Shown: positions 1-12,015 of the stretch, one piece after another
Layout: each line of letters starts with the position of its first letter
Numbering within the stretch: the stretch's first letter is position 1
Assembly (NCBI GenBank): GCA_026419785.1
Contig: JAODTK010002888.1
Location: 124,001 to 188,000 of the forward strand
Length of the DNA: 64,000 bases
Reading direction: 5' to 3'
From: Sclerodactyla briareus
Lineage: Eukaryota > Echinodermata > Holothuroidea > Dendrochirotida > Sclerodactylidae
Made by a program: the position numbers and the translations under genes
The notes under the pieces: model-generated
What the model saw: the letters and a program-made list of their open reading frames with translations, nothing else
Database searches by the model: none
Told to the model about the DNA's origin: nothing

Positions 1-63
1 ACGGAGGTCGGAACTATATACTGTCAGGGCAAGAGGCCCTCGTTGGGGGTTTGTACGAATGGG

Positions 64-175
64 GAAAAAACCACCCTGGGCAAAGGAGAGGGGGGGGGAG
101 GTGGGAGGGGGGGGGGCCAGGCTCTATGTTTGGGTGGGGGGGCATGTTCCCTCTGCCCAACCCCCCCCCCCTCCC
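64..175. repeat. G-rich / C-rich low-complexity tract
   Basis: Long runs of G broken by single A or T bases, followed by a run of C. This is purine-biased on the + strand and could form G-quadruplexes. No coding content is visible. Homopolymer lengths here may be inexact. Confidence 0.7.
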
Positions 176-349
176 CACTGTGCCACGCTTGTATCAGTTC
201 CTGGCAAGGGTGATTTAGCTGAACCAGGCTCCTTGATGCTCATGGACAGCTGTTTGGTGCCTATGACCTGCAAACTTCTACCTTTTCCCTCTCATAAAAT
301 CCCCCTGGTTATTGGTCATGGTATCCATTGGCAATGAAGGGAAATGCCT

Positions 350-560
350 GCCGCCCCCTAGCTTGCTTGCAAAGTCAACTTTACCTTTTTGGTTTAGTGC
401 CAATAAGCCACATACAGCACACATGAGTGAGTCCTATTTACCTTTACACTTTTGGTGCAGGGTCACTATTACAGGCCAATAAGGCATATTAACTTTAAAC
501 TGTGTTCAACACCATGATGACCGATTGTAAGTGACATGATTGTAGTTGTATGTTCTCATC
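350..560 (+). repeat. Direct repeat, copy 1 (pairs with 7385-7640)
   Basis: The stretch shares an ordered set of words with 7385-7640 in the same orientation: a GGTTTAGTG block, CCTTTACA, CACTATTACAGGCC(C)ATAA(A)GGCA, and TGTAGT near the end. It is a diverged dispersed repeat. The two copies flank the C-rich block between them, but lie several hundred bases outside that block's inverted repeats, so they are not its target-site duplication. Confidence 0.6.
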
Positions 561-1126
561 ATGGTCAGAGGTCTTGTGCCCCTTAAAAAAAAAAAAAAAG
601 CCCCCTGCTAAAGCAAGATATGGAGAAGCCGTTCCTAAACAGAGGGGGCTATCCTATTTAGTACATATACCACAGTCTAAGATCACCACATATCGTCTGC
701 AGGACTTCGTTTGGCAATCCAAAAAATGGGATTTTGCTCCTTACAATTCAGGTGAGGTAGAATGTCAGTCATCAGTAGTCACACGTGTGTTGATATGGAT
801 GGGGCAAACTCTGGAGAAGATTCGCGAAAACAATCGCCCCATATTTAGGATCATGAGTATTACCGAACCTTCAATAACCTTCTAAAACACGAAAAATGAG
901 AATTTATCAAGAATGATGCATTGAAGCCTAAATTGACGAAGGCCAACGTTTCGGCTATGCGCATGGCCGTATTTTTGGTATGGCGCAGACGTTCAGAAAA
1001 TAGTAGTCCTTCAAATGGGCAAATAAAAAAGAAGTTCATCTAACTATGCCAAACTGGTTGGAGGTTTAGAAACTCAACCTTCCAATCAGACCAATTCCCA
1101 AAACTTACTGGTTTGGGTAATAACTA
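561..1126. other. Spacer without recognisable gene
   Basis: An open frame of 111 codons (550-885, +) starts near a run of lysine codons made by a poly-A tract at 586-599. I recognise no domain in it. Around 935-960 there is a GACGAAGGCCAACGTTTCGG word. It resembles words common near 3' ends of invertebrate retroelements, but on its own that does not identify an element. Confidence 0.4.
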
Positions 1127-1266
1127 GCGACCCGCCTCACCTTCTTAAGCTCATAACAATTCGCATTACCATTACCCTAGTAACAATCCATCTTACGGGC
1201 TGCTTTTCAACCCCGCCCCCAACGCATAACATACTGACACCTCTTAGGAACACCATTCTTTATTTG
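1127..1266 (+). repeat. Left arm of a 6-kb inverted repeat
   Basis: Reverse complement of 6982-7115 with scattered mismatches and small indels. Shared landmarks in order are a CTCACCTTC / CTAACCTTC block, CCTAGTAAC, GGCTGCTTTT(G)CAACCCCGCCCC, GACACCTC and AGGAACACCATTCTT. The match fades on both sides. It may be the terminal inverted repeat of a large element or the arm of an old palindromic duplication. Confidence 0.7.
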
Positions 1267-1538
1267 GCATCCCCAGTGTCCAACTACACCAACATGGCCC
1301 GAGTGAGGTCAGAAACCCCCTCAACATGTGCCCCGCTTCCGACTGCAGATTCACGATGGAATAGAGTGCTCAATGTCCATTCCAAAGACTGCCACTACCC
1401 GGAACCCCCCATACCCAAAATTAACCCCCAACGTGCTACTGTACCTCATTCCTATGCCTCCTAGCTAACAAGTCCGCCAGGACCTGGCAGCAACTGCGAG
1501 CCCAAATTCCCGCCTCCCAAGGGGGTGGGCGGGCGAAA

Positions 1539-1635
1539 TCATAAGAAGGTGAGATGGTCGCTAGTATCCGCAACAGTACGTTTTGTGAATTCACCGCGCT
1601 CCCAACTCACCTTCTTAGCTCATCTAATTAGCAGA
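1539..1635. repeat. Extra inverted and direct copies of the arm motif
   Basis: The CTCACCTTCTTA word of the left arm recurs twice just inside it: inverted at 1539-1562 and direct at 1598-1635. The direct copy (CTCCCAACTCACCTTC, then CTAATTAGC) matches the right arm (CTCCCAACTAACCTTC, then TAATTAGC) better than the left arm itself does. Subterminal motif repeats of this kind are typical of transposon ends. Confidence 0.45.
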
Positions 1636-4600
1636 CACTTCGCACCGTGCAAAAACCGTGACATCCGGTTTGGGCGGTGTAAACCTTTGGAAGGCCCTAG
1701 CATAGCCCGGACGAATGCACCCTGTAGCCGAAACCCAGCAATAGCACGACCCAACATCAAAGGAGTGACCGCGCCTCAGCCCAGGAAACACTTTGACTGT
1801 GACTCATGCGAACAGAGCCTGACACGTAGCCCCCAGGGAACCTCGGGCGCCCTGAAGCCTGAGGCTCAAAGACGCCTCGGCCAGCGATCTGGGAAGGTAC
1901 TCCCTGGAGCCGCAAAGCCTGCTTTCCAACGAAAGCTCGTGGCTGCATGCCCAGTAGGCCCCTCACCTGGGAAGTGCAAGCACAAAGCTCTGACCTGTCA
2001 CCCGAGCCGGTCCCCCGAGACCGGAATGAGCTGTGGATTCAGAAATAAGCCTGAAGGAAAACACTTCACCTGAAGAACAGAGGTGTGGTACTGGCACAGC
2101 CATATTCTGGGACCCTGTGACCACAAGGACAACGGCTTCACTGAGAGTGCCTGCAAGCCCGCGTCTCCCCTAACTGAAGCTGCACCCAGGCAGCTGAGCC
2201 CAGTCAGCAACACAACCTGCACAAGACCTTTGGGCCCCCTTGCCAAGGTCTGTGCAACCCAGAGTTCTGCCACCCAGCTGCAGTAGCTGACCAGAGTTTG
2301 CTGCCCCCCCCATCCACCCCTATAGAAAAACCATGCATAACCTCCCCTCACTATACCACTGAGGGAAGGAAGAAATGCCACCTAGAGAGGCTCCAACCTT
2401 GAAGCCTACTCTCGCATACCACACTGCCCTAAACTTGGAATTCAGAATCCCAAGTTAACACAAGCTAGTCTCCCGACTAGCGCCGCCTGGGTCATCAACA
2501 TGCGGCGAAAAACCCCACACAACACCGCACAGAGAAAAAAGGGAATCCTGAACTCTGGGTGGGGAAGACGCCCCATGCCCCGACATGTCCGTCGTGCCCC
2601 GAAGGGATCAGACAGGCAAAGCTTACTGCTCAGGTTGAGAAAGAGCAGCCAAACCCAAGATGACAACCCAGAGGGGAAAAGATTTCAAATCGCCTCACTG
2701 GAAAAACCTGGCCCTTGCAAGTACCTGATGAACCTGGCTGAAGAATGGGAGGGACGGTGAACGTCCAATCTGACCCGCGAAGGACAGCAATCCCTTGCCA
2801 AGCCGAGGGTGGGAGGAACCCTAGTGCAAAGGTCCAGGGGTTGCACACTAAAACCTGAGAGTGCTCAGCAACACTCCCATTCCACCAATCGTGGTACCAC
2901 CTGCTCCCACCCATCTTGCCTTACTCGTCCTTCGACAAGGGCTCTGCCAGCCACACTCACTCTGCCTTCATTGCAAGAAGCCTGCAGTGGAAGTCCTGCA
3001 GAGCACTCCCTCCAGCAAACCAGGCCCCAAGCATAGCTTGGGGATCTAGCGCCCCCTGCCCTGGCCCGCTGACGTTTCTACCTGAGATGTGTTGTCTGCG
3101 AAGTTCCAGGCCCTCTTTCCTCTCTCCTGCACAGCCGCTTGAAACTCACAGACCCGCCCTCCTGCTTCAACAGGCTGTACATGCTGCTCCGCCGCCGGCG
3201 CTGATCATGCTTACCAAATGATCTCAGTTCCCTCACCAGAACATGCCAACGCAACCGGAGTAATCCACTCGCCGTCCGTATGCTGGAGGCAACTTTGGTC
3301 GGACGGCTTCGCCGCAGTCCGCCACTGTTCTAGGACAGGACAAAAACCCAGGGAACCCTAGTAGAGGTTCCCCAAAAGCCGTCGTTTAAGACTGATGAGG
3401 TGGGACTAGAGAGGACACTTATTCAGAGACAGACATGGGGTACGATCGCATCCTACTACTCGCATCCTTCCCACAGGCCAACCTACATAAGTCAAGCCTC
3501 ATGGCCAAGCGAAGATTCGACATCCCTCACCTCCAGACTGACTCTCAGAGAAGGGGAGTAGGGTCAACTCGAACCCCCTGGAAGGGGACAGTCGGCAAAA
3601 CCCCCATTGCCGACCAATCATGCTATGGACTGCCTAATTAGTCCATCTCCCTGTGGGCTGCTGGCGCGACCCTGCCATTATCCGCTGATTCGGCTAGGAC
3701 TGCAAACAGTGGAAGCTTCCCTCTCGCCTTCTCTCACTCGACACGCTCGTGGCCCGCCGCCACCCGAGTGGGGGCCAGGCTGATGGGAGGGCCATGAGAA
3801 CACCAAGCTCTCCCGTCCGAACTGGAAGGGCGAGGAAGTGCTGACAAAACCCCGGGGGAACATCCCTCGAATCGATTGAGGTCTTCTATCAGTGACCCTC
3901 CGCAGGTTGGACATGACCCGCGATCTCTCCCACATGAATAAGACGTCTGTCGAACATAAGCACTCAAAGGACTGGGTTCAGAATGGAAAAAACTTATCCC
4001 CTGAAGCCACCCTTCCTCAGGCCAGGGGAAACCGGGGGTTACCCGTTCCCCTGAGATGCGATGCTATGGCAACTACACCAGCACCACCGTCGCATCCCCT
4101 GGACGAGAGCTGTCCATGCTCACCCACCCGTCTGCGCCTGCACCTGCCTCACACTGTAGGCTCTAAAAGGCTCATTGAGGGAGCTGAGCTACCGAGGTAC
4201 TGGTGCTGGGTTATGAAGCTGCTTGCATCCTCAAAACCCATCCACCAGCAATGCACTAGGAAGTTCGAGCCCGAAGAACCCAGATGAATCAACCTGGTAA
4301 GGTGATCACAATGACGCGCTCGTCTATGACCTTGAGCTACCCTATTTGGGCTTGTCACTACCACTCCCCAAAGCTCCCTTCAAAACCCCTGAAGAACCTG
4401 CCCCATCCCCCATGGGACATGGCCTGTTCCAGGTTTGTGGTACCCAAAGACTGCTGTCATCTTGCATGAGAATCAAAGAAGCTCTAGCCCCATGCACGTG
4501 GATGTATCCACCCGGGGCCAATCTTGAATCGTGTAGCGTACCCCAAACTTCCTTCAGATGTGGCGCGCGCCCTGTTCGGAACCTAACACTCCTGGTCCTC

Positions 4601-6285
4601 CCCATAGAGAATTGGGACACGAACAGCGACTCCACACCCTTGAGAAAAGGTCATGAACAGCCTACCCACCCTCGACAGGCACAGCCATCCCCACGCACCC
4701 TCGCCAACCTCCAACTGAGGCTTGAACTCTAAGGAGTCTTGCCAAGGTTGGGAGACCCACCAGGAGTTTGCGAGCATGCGTGTGTCCCAGTTACTCACGG
4801 GTCTGACTGTCAACACCCCGGCTAATTAACGCCCTCGCCCCAGGGGGATGAGCTACTCTGGTCCCAGGAAGCATCTTGCTTACACCAGCAAAACCACTTC
4901 GATCCCCCCTGATCCTCTGTCCCTCCATCCGAATCCCCCAGCGATGAATGCGATAAGGGGTCATTAGATCCGCTGGCGAAGCAAAGCCCACGCTAGCGAG
5001 GGTCGAAACAGGAGGGCAGGCGTGGTTGTCGCATGCAGGTAGCTCCAGTTGAAGGTATGAATCCCTGACTCTCGGCCTGGCACACATACCTCCACAGCGC
5101 AATGGGGTGGGATCCACCACAAGCTGGTCCCTCTGAAACGGATCTGCCAACACCCCACATTACCATGACCAAACTACCCCCCCCTGCCCTCCTGTCCGGA
5201 CGACATGCTCCATCCCCGAAAGGTTAGCGGTGCCCGGTCAAATCCCCCGGACGAGCAGGCATGACCACCCGGACCCTAGTACAATTGACCTGACTGCCCC
5301 GAAGGGACTGACATGGCAAGACGTACCAGGGGAGGCTCCCTCTGGACACAGACATCCTGGGAATGTGTAACAGCTTGGCCCGTAGCAGGAATCACCTCGA
5401 TTCCAAAGGGCTACTACACGACGACATGTCTACAGGTCGTATCCAAGCTGATACCCTTGTGGCCTGGATTCGGGGCGCTCTGGGTGAACCCAGACCTCGG
5501 TTCTGTAAAACCACCCCACAGGAGCTGAAGTTGGCCCCCCCGATGGGGCCCCGCGTCTTCTCTACTCCAACAGTTTTAAAAAACGCCGAAACGTTTTAGA
5601 CTACTCGCCGGGATCAGTGATCCCCTGTGAATTATTGACCTCTGTGCCCCAACTGAAGCATAACCAACTTGGGAGAGTCCAGGGGTGTGCACATTCGTAG
5701 ACGCCACACCCCAACAGAACTTGAATCCCCCGAGTGGGCTTCCGCACAAGTAACGGAGCTCGGACCACCTCAGTATCGGAGACAGCCTCGGGTCCCCGGT
5801 GGACCGCGCCCTTGCGTAGGCTGGGTCACCCTTCACTAATCATCCCCAACCCTACAGCACCTCATTAGAGAAGTCCTCCCCTAACCCCGTGTCCCTCCTA
5901 ATTCCTAACCAACTAGCGCTATCCTTGCCTTCCTGTACTCCCTACATCCCGGAAGCCCCTCGCCTCAGAGGATTCCATAAACAGGGCCTAGCCCTTAGGC
6001 CATAAACACTGCCGCCTAGTAGTAAAGGAACTCTAGCGATAAGCCAGGGACATGCCATATTCCTGATCCACGTGCGCTAAACTGAAACCCTGCGAACTCA
6101 CGTCCAATGTCCTACTAGTAAATCAACAGGCCCCCACCCTAAGTGGGAGTAAGAAGGCAAGAACCAAGGGGATTTTAATTGGGAGAGAGCAGCTGCTGCG
6201 CTCATTAGCTGGCAACAATGCCATACATTACGAGAAAAAGTACAACTACTTGTACAACCAACTTTTCCATGATCCTCAGAAAAAG

Positions 6286-6371
6286 GGCCCCTGCGGGCTC
6301 TGGGAATCGAACTCACGATGATCTGATCACAGTCTGTATCTCTACTTACCAACTGATCCATCCACCATTCA
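6286..6371 (-). mobile_element. tRNA-derived SINE head
   Basis: Read on the minus strand it carries an A-box-like TGGATCAGTTGG (one mismatch to TRGCNNAGYNGG) and a B-box AGTTCGATTCC (one mismatch to GGTTCGANTCC), spaced as in a tRNA gene and followed by an acceptor-like GAGCCCGC. It shares CATCGTGAGTT and neighbouring bases with the SINE at 41981, so the two heads probably belong to one superfamily. A complete acceptor stem is not visible, so I do not call a functional tRNA. Confidence 0.6.
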
Positions 6372-6981
6372 GTAAAATCACCCCTGGAAAGGACACTAAT
6401 ACACGCGAACACAAAGCCTAAACCAAAAAGTCCCTCTAGCCCAAAAGTTTAAGTAGGCAGATCCGATTACGCCAAATAGTACCCCTCCGTAATAGATCGG
6501 ACCTAACAAAAATCCGTTCAAAGCCTAAACGGACGCTATCTAGCTAGGCTTGGCCCACCAACAACGCTACCATAGCAACTGTTAGGCTAGCGGGTCCTGA
6601 AAACACGTGAAATCTGGCCAAAAACAAGGCCAAAACCTTAGCTAGGCCGAACCATACGTTTACCTCCTACTAATCAAACAACCACAATACTCTCCGCTCG
6701 CTTCCAAGCCTCATGCGAATCTGAACGCCTAAGCTAGGCCGACCACTACGCTAACTAACTCAACTCCTAGGCTAGGCGATATGGAACACTGAAATTTGGG
6801 CGATAAATTCCGGCCTAGAAGGAGATGTAGTTATCGTACCCTTCGAGAAAATTCCGTGCGAAGTGAATATTCCACACGTAATAATCCGTAATAAATCCTT
6901 ATAATCCAGTAGTGGTTCCGAAATGTGAACGATACTAGGAATCGCGAACGAAAGATAAGACGTGCCTCGTTACCGTAACGG

Positions 6982-7115
6982 GCAAATAAGAATGGTGTTC
7001 CTACGAGGTGTCAAATTATGCATGAGTTGGGGCGGGGTTGCAAAAGCAGCCGTTGATGGCGTTACTAGGTTATTGCTAATTATATATCTTTACGAAGGTT
7101 AGTTGGGAGGGCCGC
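6982..7115 (-). repeat. Right arm of the 6-kb inverted repeat
   Basis: Inverted counterpart of 1127-1266. The best-matching stretch lies at about 6984-7060. The AT-rich TATATATAATTAGC segment is longer here than in the left arm. Confidence 0.7.
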
Positions 7116-7384
7116 AGTGAATATAGTGATTTTCCAGCAGACTGGCCGCTTCCCGTAATTCATTGAAAGAGTCGAATGTCCGATTGCGCAATCAAAGTTG
7201 ACCTCGCACCGCCCACTAGTATGATTCGGCTCGACAGCGAGGCAGAACGAAGTCGCACATGCTTTTGTTTAGGCAAATCACCCATTATTAAAGGGTCATC
7301 CTGCACATATGGGTGAAGGAGGCTGATGCGAGGTGAACAAGTCAAACGCCCCCCTGTTTCATTCAACAGGCTATGTGCCTCCCT

Positions 7385-7640
7385 CCGCTTGCCCCATAAA
7401 TTTTACCTATCCCACCATTTCCTTCTTGCTAGTGAGCCGTAGCACATTGACTTTTGAGGGTTTAGTGATTAAGCCCATATAGCACGCCACTTCACAGTAG
7501 GGCACCATGGACCTTTACAATTTGTCCACTGTCATTATTACAGGCCCATAAAGGCACTAACTCGACACCAACACCTTACAAATTGTACTTGACATGGCGC
7601 TATAATCATTTGTAGTCAATAATGGCACAGTTGAATGGGC
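7385..7640 (+). repeat. Direct repeat, copy 2
   Basis: Diverged direct copy of 350-560, with the strongest agreement around ATTATTACAGGCCCATAAAG. It is followed by AT-rich unique sequence. Confidence 0.6.
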
Positions 7641-8699
7641 ACGCTGTTGACATCCATCATTCAGATACATGGAATTATATATATATCACTTTCCAAATAT
7701 GGTATATATACAGAGTAGTAATCCACTGTTATAGGTTGAAATCAATCATTTATCGGTCAATATTGGTACATTTCCAAATGCAAGGGTAGACATGGAAAAG
7801 TTTATGGTATTGAACCTATTTTGCATCTTTTTGAAAAGAGTCAATTGTAGATATCAAGCTCCAGACTCTTCCTATACAGAGTGGCAGCCTAGAATCCTTC
7901 AGTCACTCTATGTGTCATTTCTCAATTCTCGTTCAACATCATCATACCCACAAATTGGTATTGCTATGGTTTTTGTTCGCCAATTATGCCTCGGAGGTAA
8001 GCCCGCAGAGGTTTTAAGTGAATGTTGGACATGACTGGGCCTCTAAAAAAAATCTTCGATAATCCATGCAAACTTCCAAAGTTGTAAGTTCCACATCTCA
8101 GGTGGGGTCAAGTTAGCGTGTTTACAAGCCAACTAGAGAACCAATGGATCCGTAGCTCAAACCAGAAGACAATTTTCAATATGTAGTGAACTGGTACTCT
8201 ATGTGTTACCAGAGTTGTGTATTGAATTCAGTTATATATACAACAGGGATTTTGCCAAGTTTTAATGTCAAAAATTCTTTCTGAAGAGTGTGGAAGCAAT
8301 GCATATTTCTGATGACTACAATGAAATATATCATGAATAAAATGCACTCTGACATAGTGATTCCTGCTCAGCCAGTTGATGTCATTGATTTCCAAAGCAT
8401 AATGTCCAATTGTTTTTCAACAGTTAGCAATAACCATGTCCGAGAAGGGTTCTAGATTCATTTTTCTCTCACCTCCTATGACCTTCGATCTGCTCCAAAA
8501 ACAACTAGGATCATGAAATCTAAATGGCCATTTCACATATCAAAGAACATGCCATTATACATAGGTGCACTTCAGACAGGCTACTGGTTCAAAGACTTCA
8601 CTTCTCTTGACCTGATGATTAAATGTACTCAATAAAACCAACTTACCCTAAGTATATATGTGCCACAGTGACCAAATATCTTGATATTCCAAACCAGAT
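7641..8699. other. AT-rich spacer, nothing recognised
   Basis: Ordinary AT-rich sequence with a short TA tract near 7676-7690. An 80-codon frame (7792-8034, +) has no recognisable domain and no splice or promoter context that I would trust. Confidence 0.4.
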
Positions 8700-9080
8700 C
8701 TGTGTAGCAAATGTTGCCTCTTTAATGACCCTTTGACCCAAAATTGAGAAAAGAGTCAATGGTGCTGTAGTTCAACGGCAAATGAATGTGCCAGACTACA
8801 TGTAAAATGGTGTGTTGAATGGTTCAAATCATGAGGCCAAGAAGGCAGTTTCATCACAAGCCATGGGCTATTGTGCCCCGTAACAAACTTGACCTTGATC
8901 TTCATATGGCCCAAAATGTCTAAGCATCAATAACAATTGTTAGCTCAGCTTAGGCAAACATTGATCGAAGATGCCGCTATTACAGCGAAGAGGCAACTTC
9001 ACAGTCGATGAAAATTGGGTCAAGTTTGGTCAAGATTCATCAAAGAACTAGACATGTACAGCGGGTAAACCGCAACATGT
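8700..9080 (+). repeat. Fragment of the tandem-core element family
   Basis: It contains a near-copy of the start of the element at 13531: ATGAGGCCAAGAA(A/G)GCAGTT, then CCTTGATC, TCATATGGC and TGTCT(T)A. It also has the 'caagattcatcaaag' phrase seen before the right ends of the other copies. The GATA microsatellite and terminal palindrome are missing, so this is a truncated copy. Confidence 0.5.
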
Positions 9081-9683
9081 TTTTATCCCCACAGAACGGC
9101 CTCATGGACCGGCATTCCATACCAAATCGTAAATGTATAGCGTGCCTAAGACTTGCAAGGGAAAGTGGGATTGCTTGGCATTGCTAAATTGCAATTACGT
9201 ATTTTTCTCAATCACACTTTATTCCTCCTAAAGTGTGGTGGAGAGGTTGTTTATCAAGGATTTTTTTCAAAATGTACTTTCTGTGATACTTTTTATCCAT
9301 AACTGCTGCAGTACCCCTAATCCAATGATAAATTTTCTAAGGCTGTATTTACTGCATTTCTTCAATGTGTTGTTCTTCAATTCTATTCAGTTTAAGGAGG
9401 AGGGTGGGTAGACAATCTTTGTAACATTCATTCCATTCTCTTGGTGTTTATACACCTACTGCCTCTTTCTCTGCCTGAATACCCTCAACAATCGTCAACC
9501 TGCTTAGTGTGCAAAAATCTCCAGGGGCTATTTGTTTATAGGCTGGTAGACCATCATTGTGATAACAAATTGCCTGTGACATGTTTTTACCAAGACCAAA
9601 ACATGTCAAACAGAATTAGTGAATTTGATTTGATATCTATAGATACCAGTTGCATGAACATTTGTAAATTGGACATCATTGGA
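9081..9683. other. Spacer, nothing recognised
   Basis: Mixed AT-rich sequence. An open frame runs from 9441 to 9848 (+), but its second half is the tandem duplication that follows, so I do not treat it as a gene. Confidence 0.35.
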
Positions 9684-9955
9684 TGGTGGGGTGGGGTGAT
9701 TGGGGGTGCAGGCCTAGATGGGGGGCAGCAACCTCAGTTATGGGAAATAGAGAGCATTAAGGACATGTGGATCTCAAGAGGAACAAGGGGATTTGCTAGG
9801 GGAATTTTAGAGGAAATTTCAAAGCATCCGTGTGGTGTGGGTGGGTGATTGTGTGGGGGGTGAGGCTAGATGGGGGCAGCAACCCAGTATGGGGAAATAG
9901 GGAGCAATTAAGGAATGTGGATCACAAGAGGGAAACAAGGGGATTGCTAGGATTT
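9684..9955 (+). repeat. Tandem duplication, unit about 150 bp
   Basis: Two adjacent diverged copies (about 9684-9835 and 9836-9955). Both run through a G/T-rich start, CTAGATGGGGG, CAGCAACC, GGGAAATAG(A/G)GAGCA, TTAAGGA, TGTGGATC and CAAGAGG to AAGGGGATT. Differences are mostly one-base indels. The repeat shows no protein motif. Confidence 0.75.
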
Positions 9956-10289
9956 AGAATGTTTCAAGCAGGATTGACGTAACGAAGTTATTAGAATTTG
10001 GATATTTACAGAAAATAGTTATGTTATTAAGATAGAGTGTTATTTTAGCAACAAACTGGCTGCCCATATAAGTTTGCATAACTTGAAATTCAAGGCTCTG
10101 CTCCTTATCCTCAACACAGTACTTATGACTGTTTGCTTCTTTTCATTACAGTACATTTTCCTGTTTTAATTCAAACAACCATAGTGATGTTGCATCCAAA
10201 ATCTGCAAACAGCTGAAAAGAGCACCTCCAAAAGATCATTAATGCAATAAAAATATAATGTACTTTGTAGAGGAGATACTTTTGGAAAT

Positions 10290-12015
10290 TTTATAGATAG
10301 TGGCCTATGTTGCCCCTTGACCTTTACCCTGGACCTTCATAAGTCAAACAATGTCTCATGGGTCAATTAAAATTTGTCCAAGTTCGGTCGACACTCCTGT
10401 GACTGTGTGGGGGTCCAAAATGCATTGTTGACACACTGGATAGAGTAATAGGCATAGGCCCAAGTGGGACCTTGGACAAAACATTCTTGAAAAGCCCATA
10501 GGTATGACTATTCCATCATTATGGTCAAGCATCAGCATGCAGGAGGAGAAACATTTTGCTTGATTGCAACGTGATGGGCACTCGGGCCCAAACTGGGACC
10601 TAAGTCCGAAATTCCTTAGTACCCATGAAGGTAGGGTACTAAACCCTCATTCTGACTGAACATCAGCACTGTAGTTGTGCATCAAATTTGTAGAAGCATT
10701 TCGCCTGATTTAACAGATGGGCCTTAGGCCCACATGGGCCTTCATGCAGAAGTTTGCAAACAACCACCAATGGACCATAACAAGGAGGCATTATCATGTA
10801 ACTTTAAGAAAATCAATGGGAACTTGTGGAAAGAGATGGCATTTCAAGTACCATTGGTGTGAATTTTCATAGAATGGCCTCAAGTGTCCGACCTTGGAAT
10901 CAAAAATTCCTGAACACCCCAAAGGTAGGACTGTAGAACAGCCCCTCATTATTAACTCGATATCAGTACTGTGCCCATAAACAAGTAGAGGAGATAGCAG
11001 TTTGCATATTTCCACATATTGGGCCCTCAGGCCCACACTAGGCCCTTGAGTCCCCAATCCCTTGGCACCCTTACGGTACAGCTATTAGACCATCATGGTG
11101 CAAGCATGGTGTCAACTAGATTCGTAGGAGATAAGAGATTTTGAAAGCAGTTCATAAATGGGGCCCTAGGCCCCAAATTCTTGAACATCCCCCTGCCTCT
11201 ACCCAAGACTATTACATGTAAACCTTGAAGAAATCAATTGAAGCTTGTGGGGGGGGGGGGGAGATGCATTTCAAGACCATTGTGTGAAATGTCATAAAAT
11301 GGGCCGTTGGGCCCAAGTCGGACTTGGAACAAAAAAATCCTGCACACCCCAGAGGTATGTCATTTGACCACTATTATGACTGAGCATCAACACTGTGCAA
11401 CTCATTGAAGGATATAACAAGATTGTGCGGTATTTTACATAATGCAGCAACCTTTTGGCCAAACTGGGAACCTGGGGCAGCAAAATTCCTGAACAGCCCC
11501 CTGGCCCTCTACTCAAGGAGCATTACATGTAACTTTGAGAAAAAATTGAAGCTTGTGGGATGAGATGAATTCCAGTACCATTGTGTGAATTTCATAAAAT
11601 GGCCTTCGGGCCCAAGTGGGGCCTTGGATCAACCATTCTTGAACACCCCAAGGTACAGGCTGATAGACCACAATATGACCGAACATCAGCACTGTTGCAA
11701 CAAAATTTGTAGGAGAAGTGTGTTTTGGCAGTTTTCCACTTACTGCCTATCTTCTGCCCCCTTTAATAATTCCATTTGAACTTGACCTTAGGTGGTCAAA
11801 GATGAGCCATCAGTCAATGAGCATTGGTGACCAAGTCTGTTCGAGATTCATCAAAACATGACATTTTGTGGCCCCCAAAGCAAAAGTTTACAGACTGGAT
11901 AGATAGAATGAATGATAAAATGATAGATAGGAGGAGAGATAGAAGGGAGGAATAGTAGATTAGAATTACATGGGCATCACAATAGCTCAACCAACATCCT
12001 TGTTTGAGCTAAAAA
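10290..12015 (+). mobile_element. Tandem-core element A (Helentron/pearl-like architecture)
   Basis: The body is a degenerate tandem array of a unit near 260 bp. Recurring phrases are GGGCCCAAGTGGGACCTTGG, AATTCCTGAACACCCC, GTTAGACCATCATTATGAC, GAGCATCAGCACTGTGCAA and CATTACATGTAACTTTGA. At the right end a TAGA/GATA microsatellite (about 11900-11945) leads into a conserved tail, CATCACAATAGCTCAACC. That tail forms a palindrome: TAGCTCAA at 11983-11990 pairs with TTGAGCTA at 12004-12011. Tandem core, then microsatellite, then 3' hairpin is the layout known for non-autonomous Helentrons such as DINE-1 and the bivalve pearl elements. No protein is encoded. The left end is not defined. Confidence 0.6.

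Larger units (their letters stand above)
1267..6981. other. C-rich strand-asymmetric block, function unknown
   Basis: About 5.7 kb of sequence visibly richer in C than in G on the + strand and higher in G+C than most of the window. It is enclosed by inverted repeats. Short open frames occur on both strands (for example 1525-2073 + and 1998-2381 -), but none shows a motif I can name: no reverse transcriptase YxDD, integrase, transposase DDE or tyrosine-recombinase signature was found by eye. The asymmetry could mark a decayed retroelement interior or a long non-coding transcript. I cannot choose between them. Confidence 0.4.

Noticed and set aside
1525-2073. 182-codon open frame in the C-rich block as a gag-like protein
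   Set aside because: There is no zinc knuckle or capsid motif. Length is expected in G+C-richer DNA with few stop codons.
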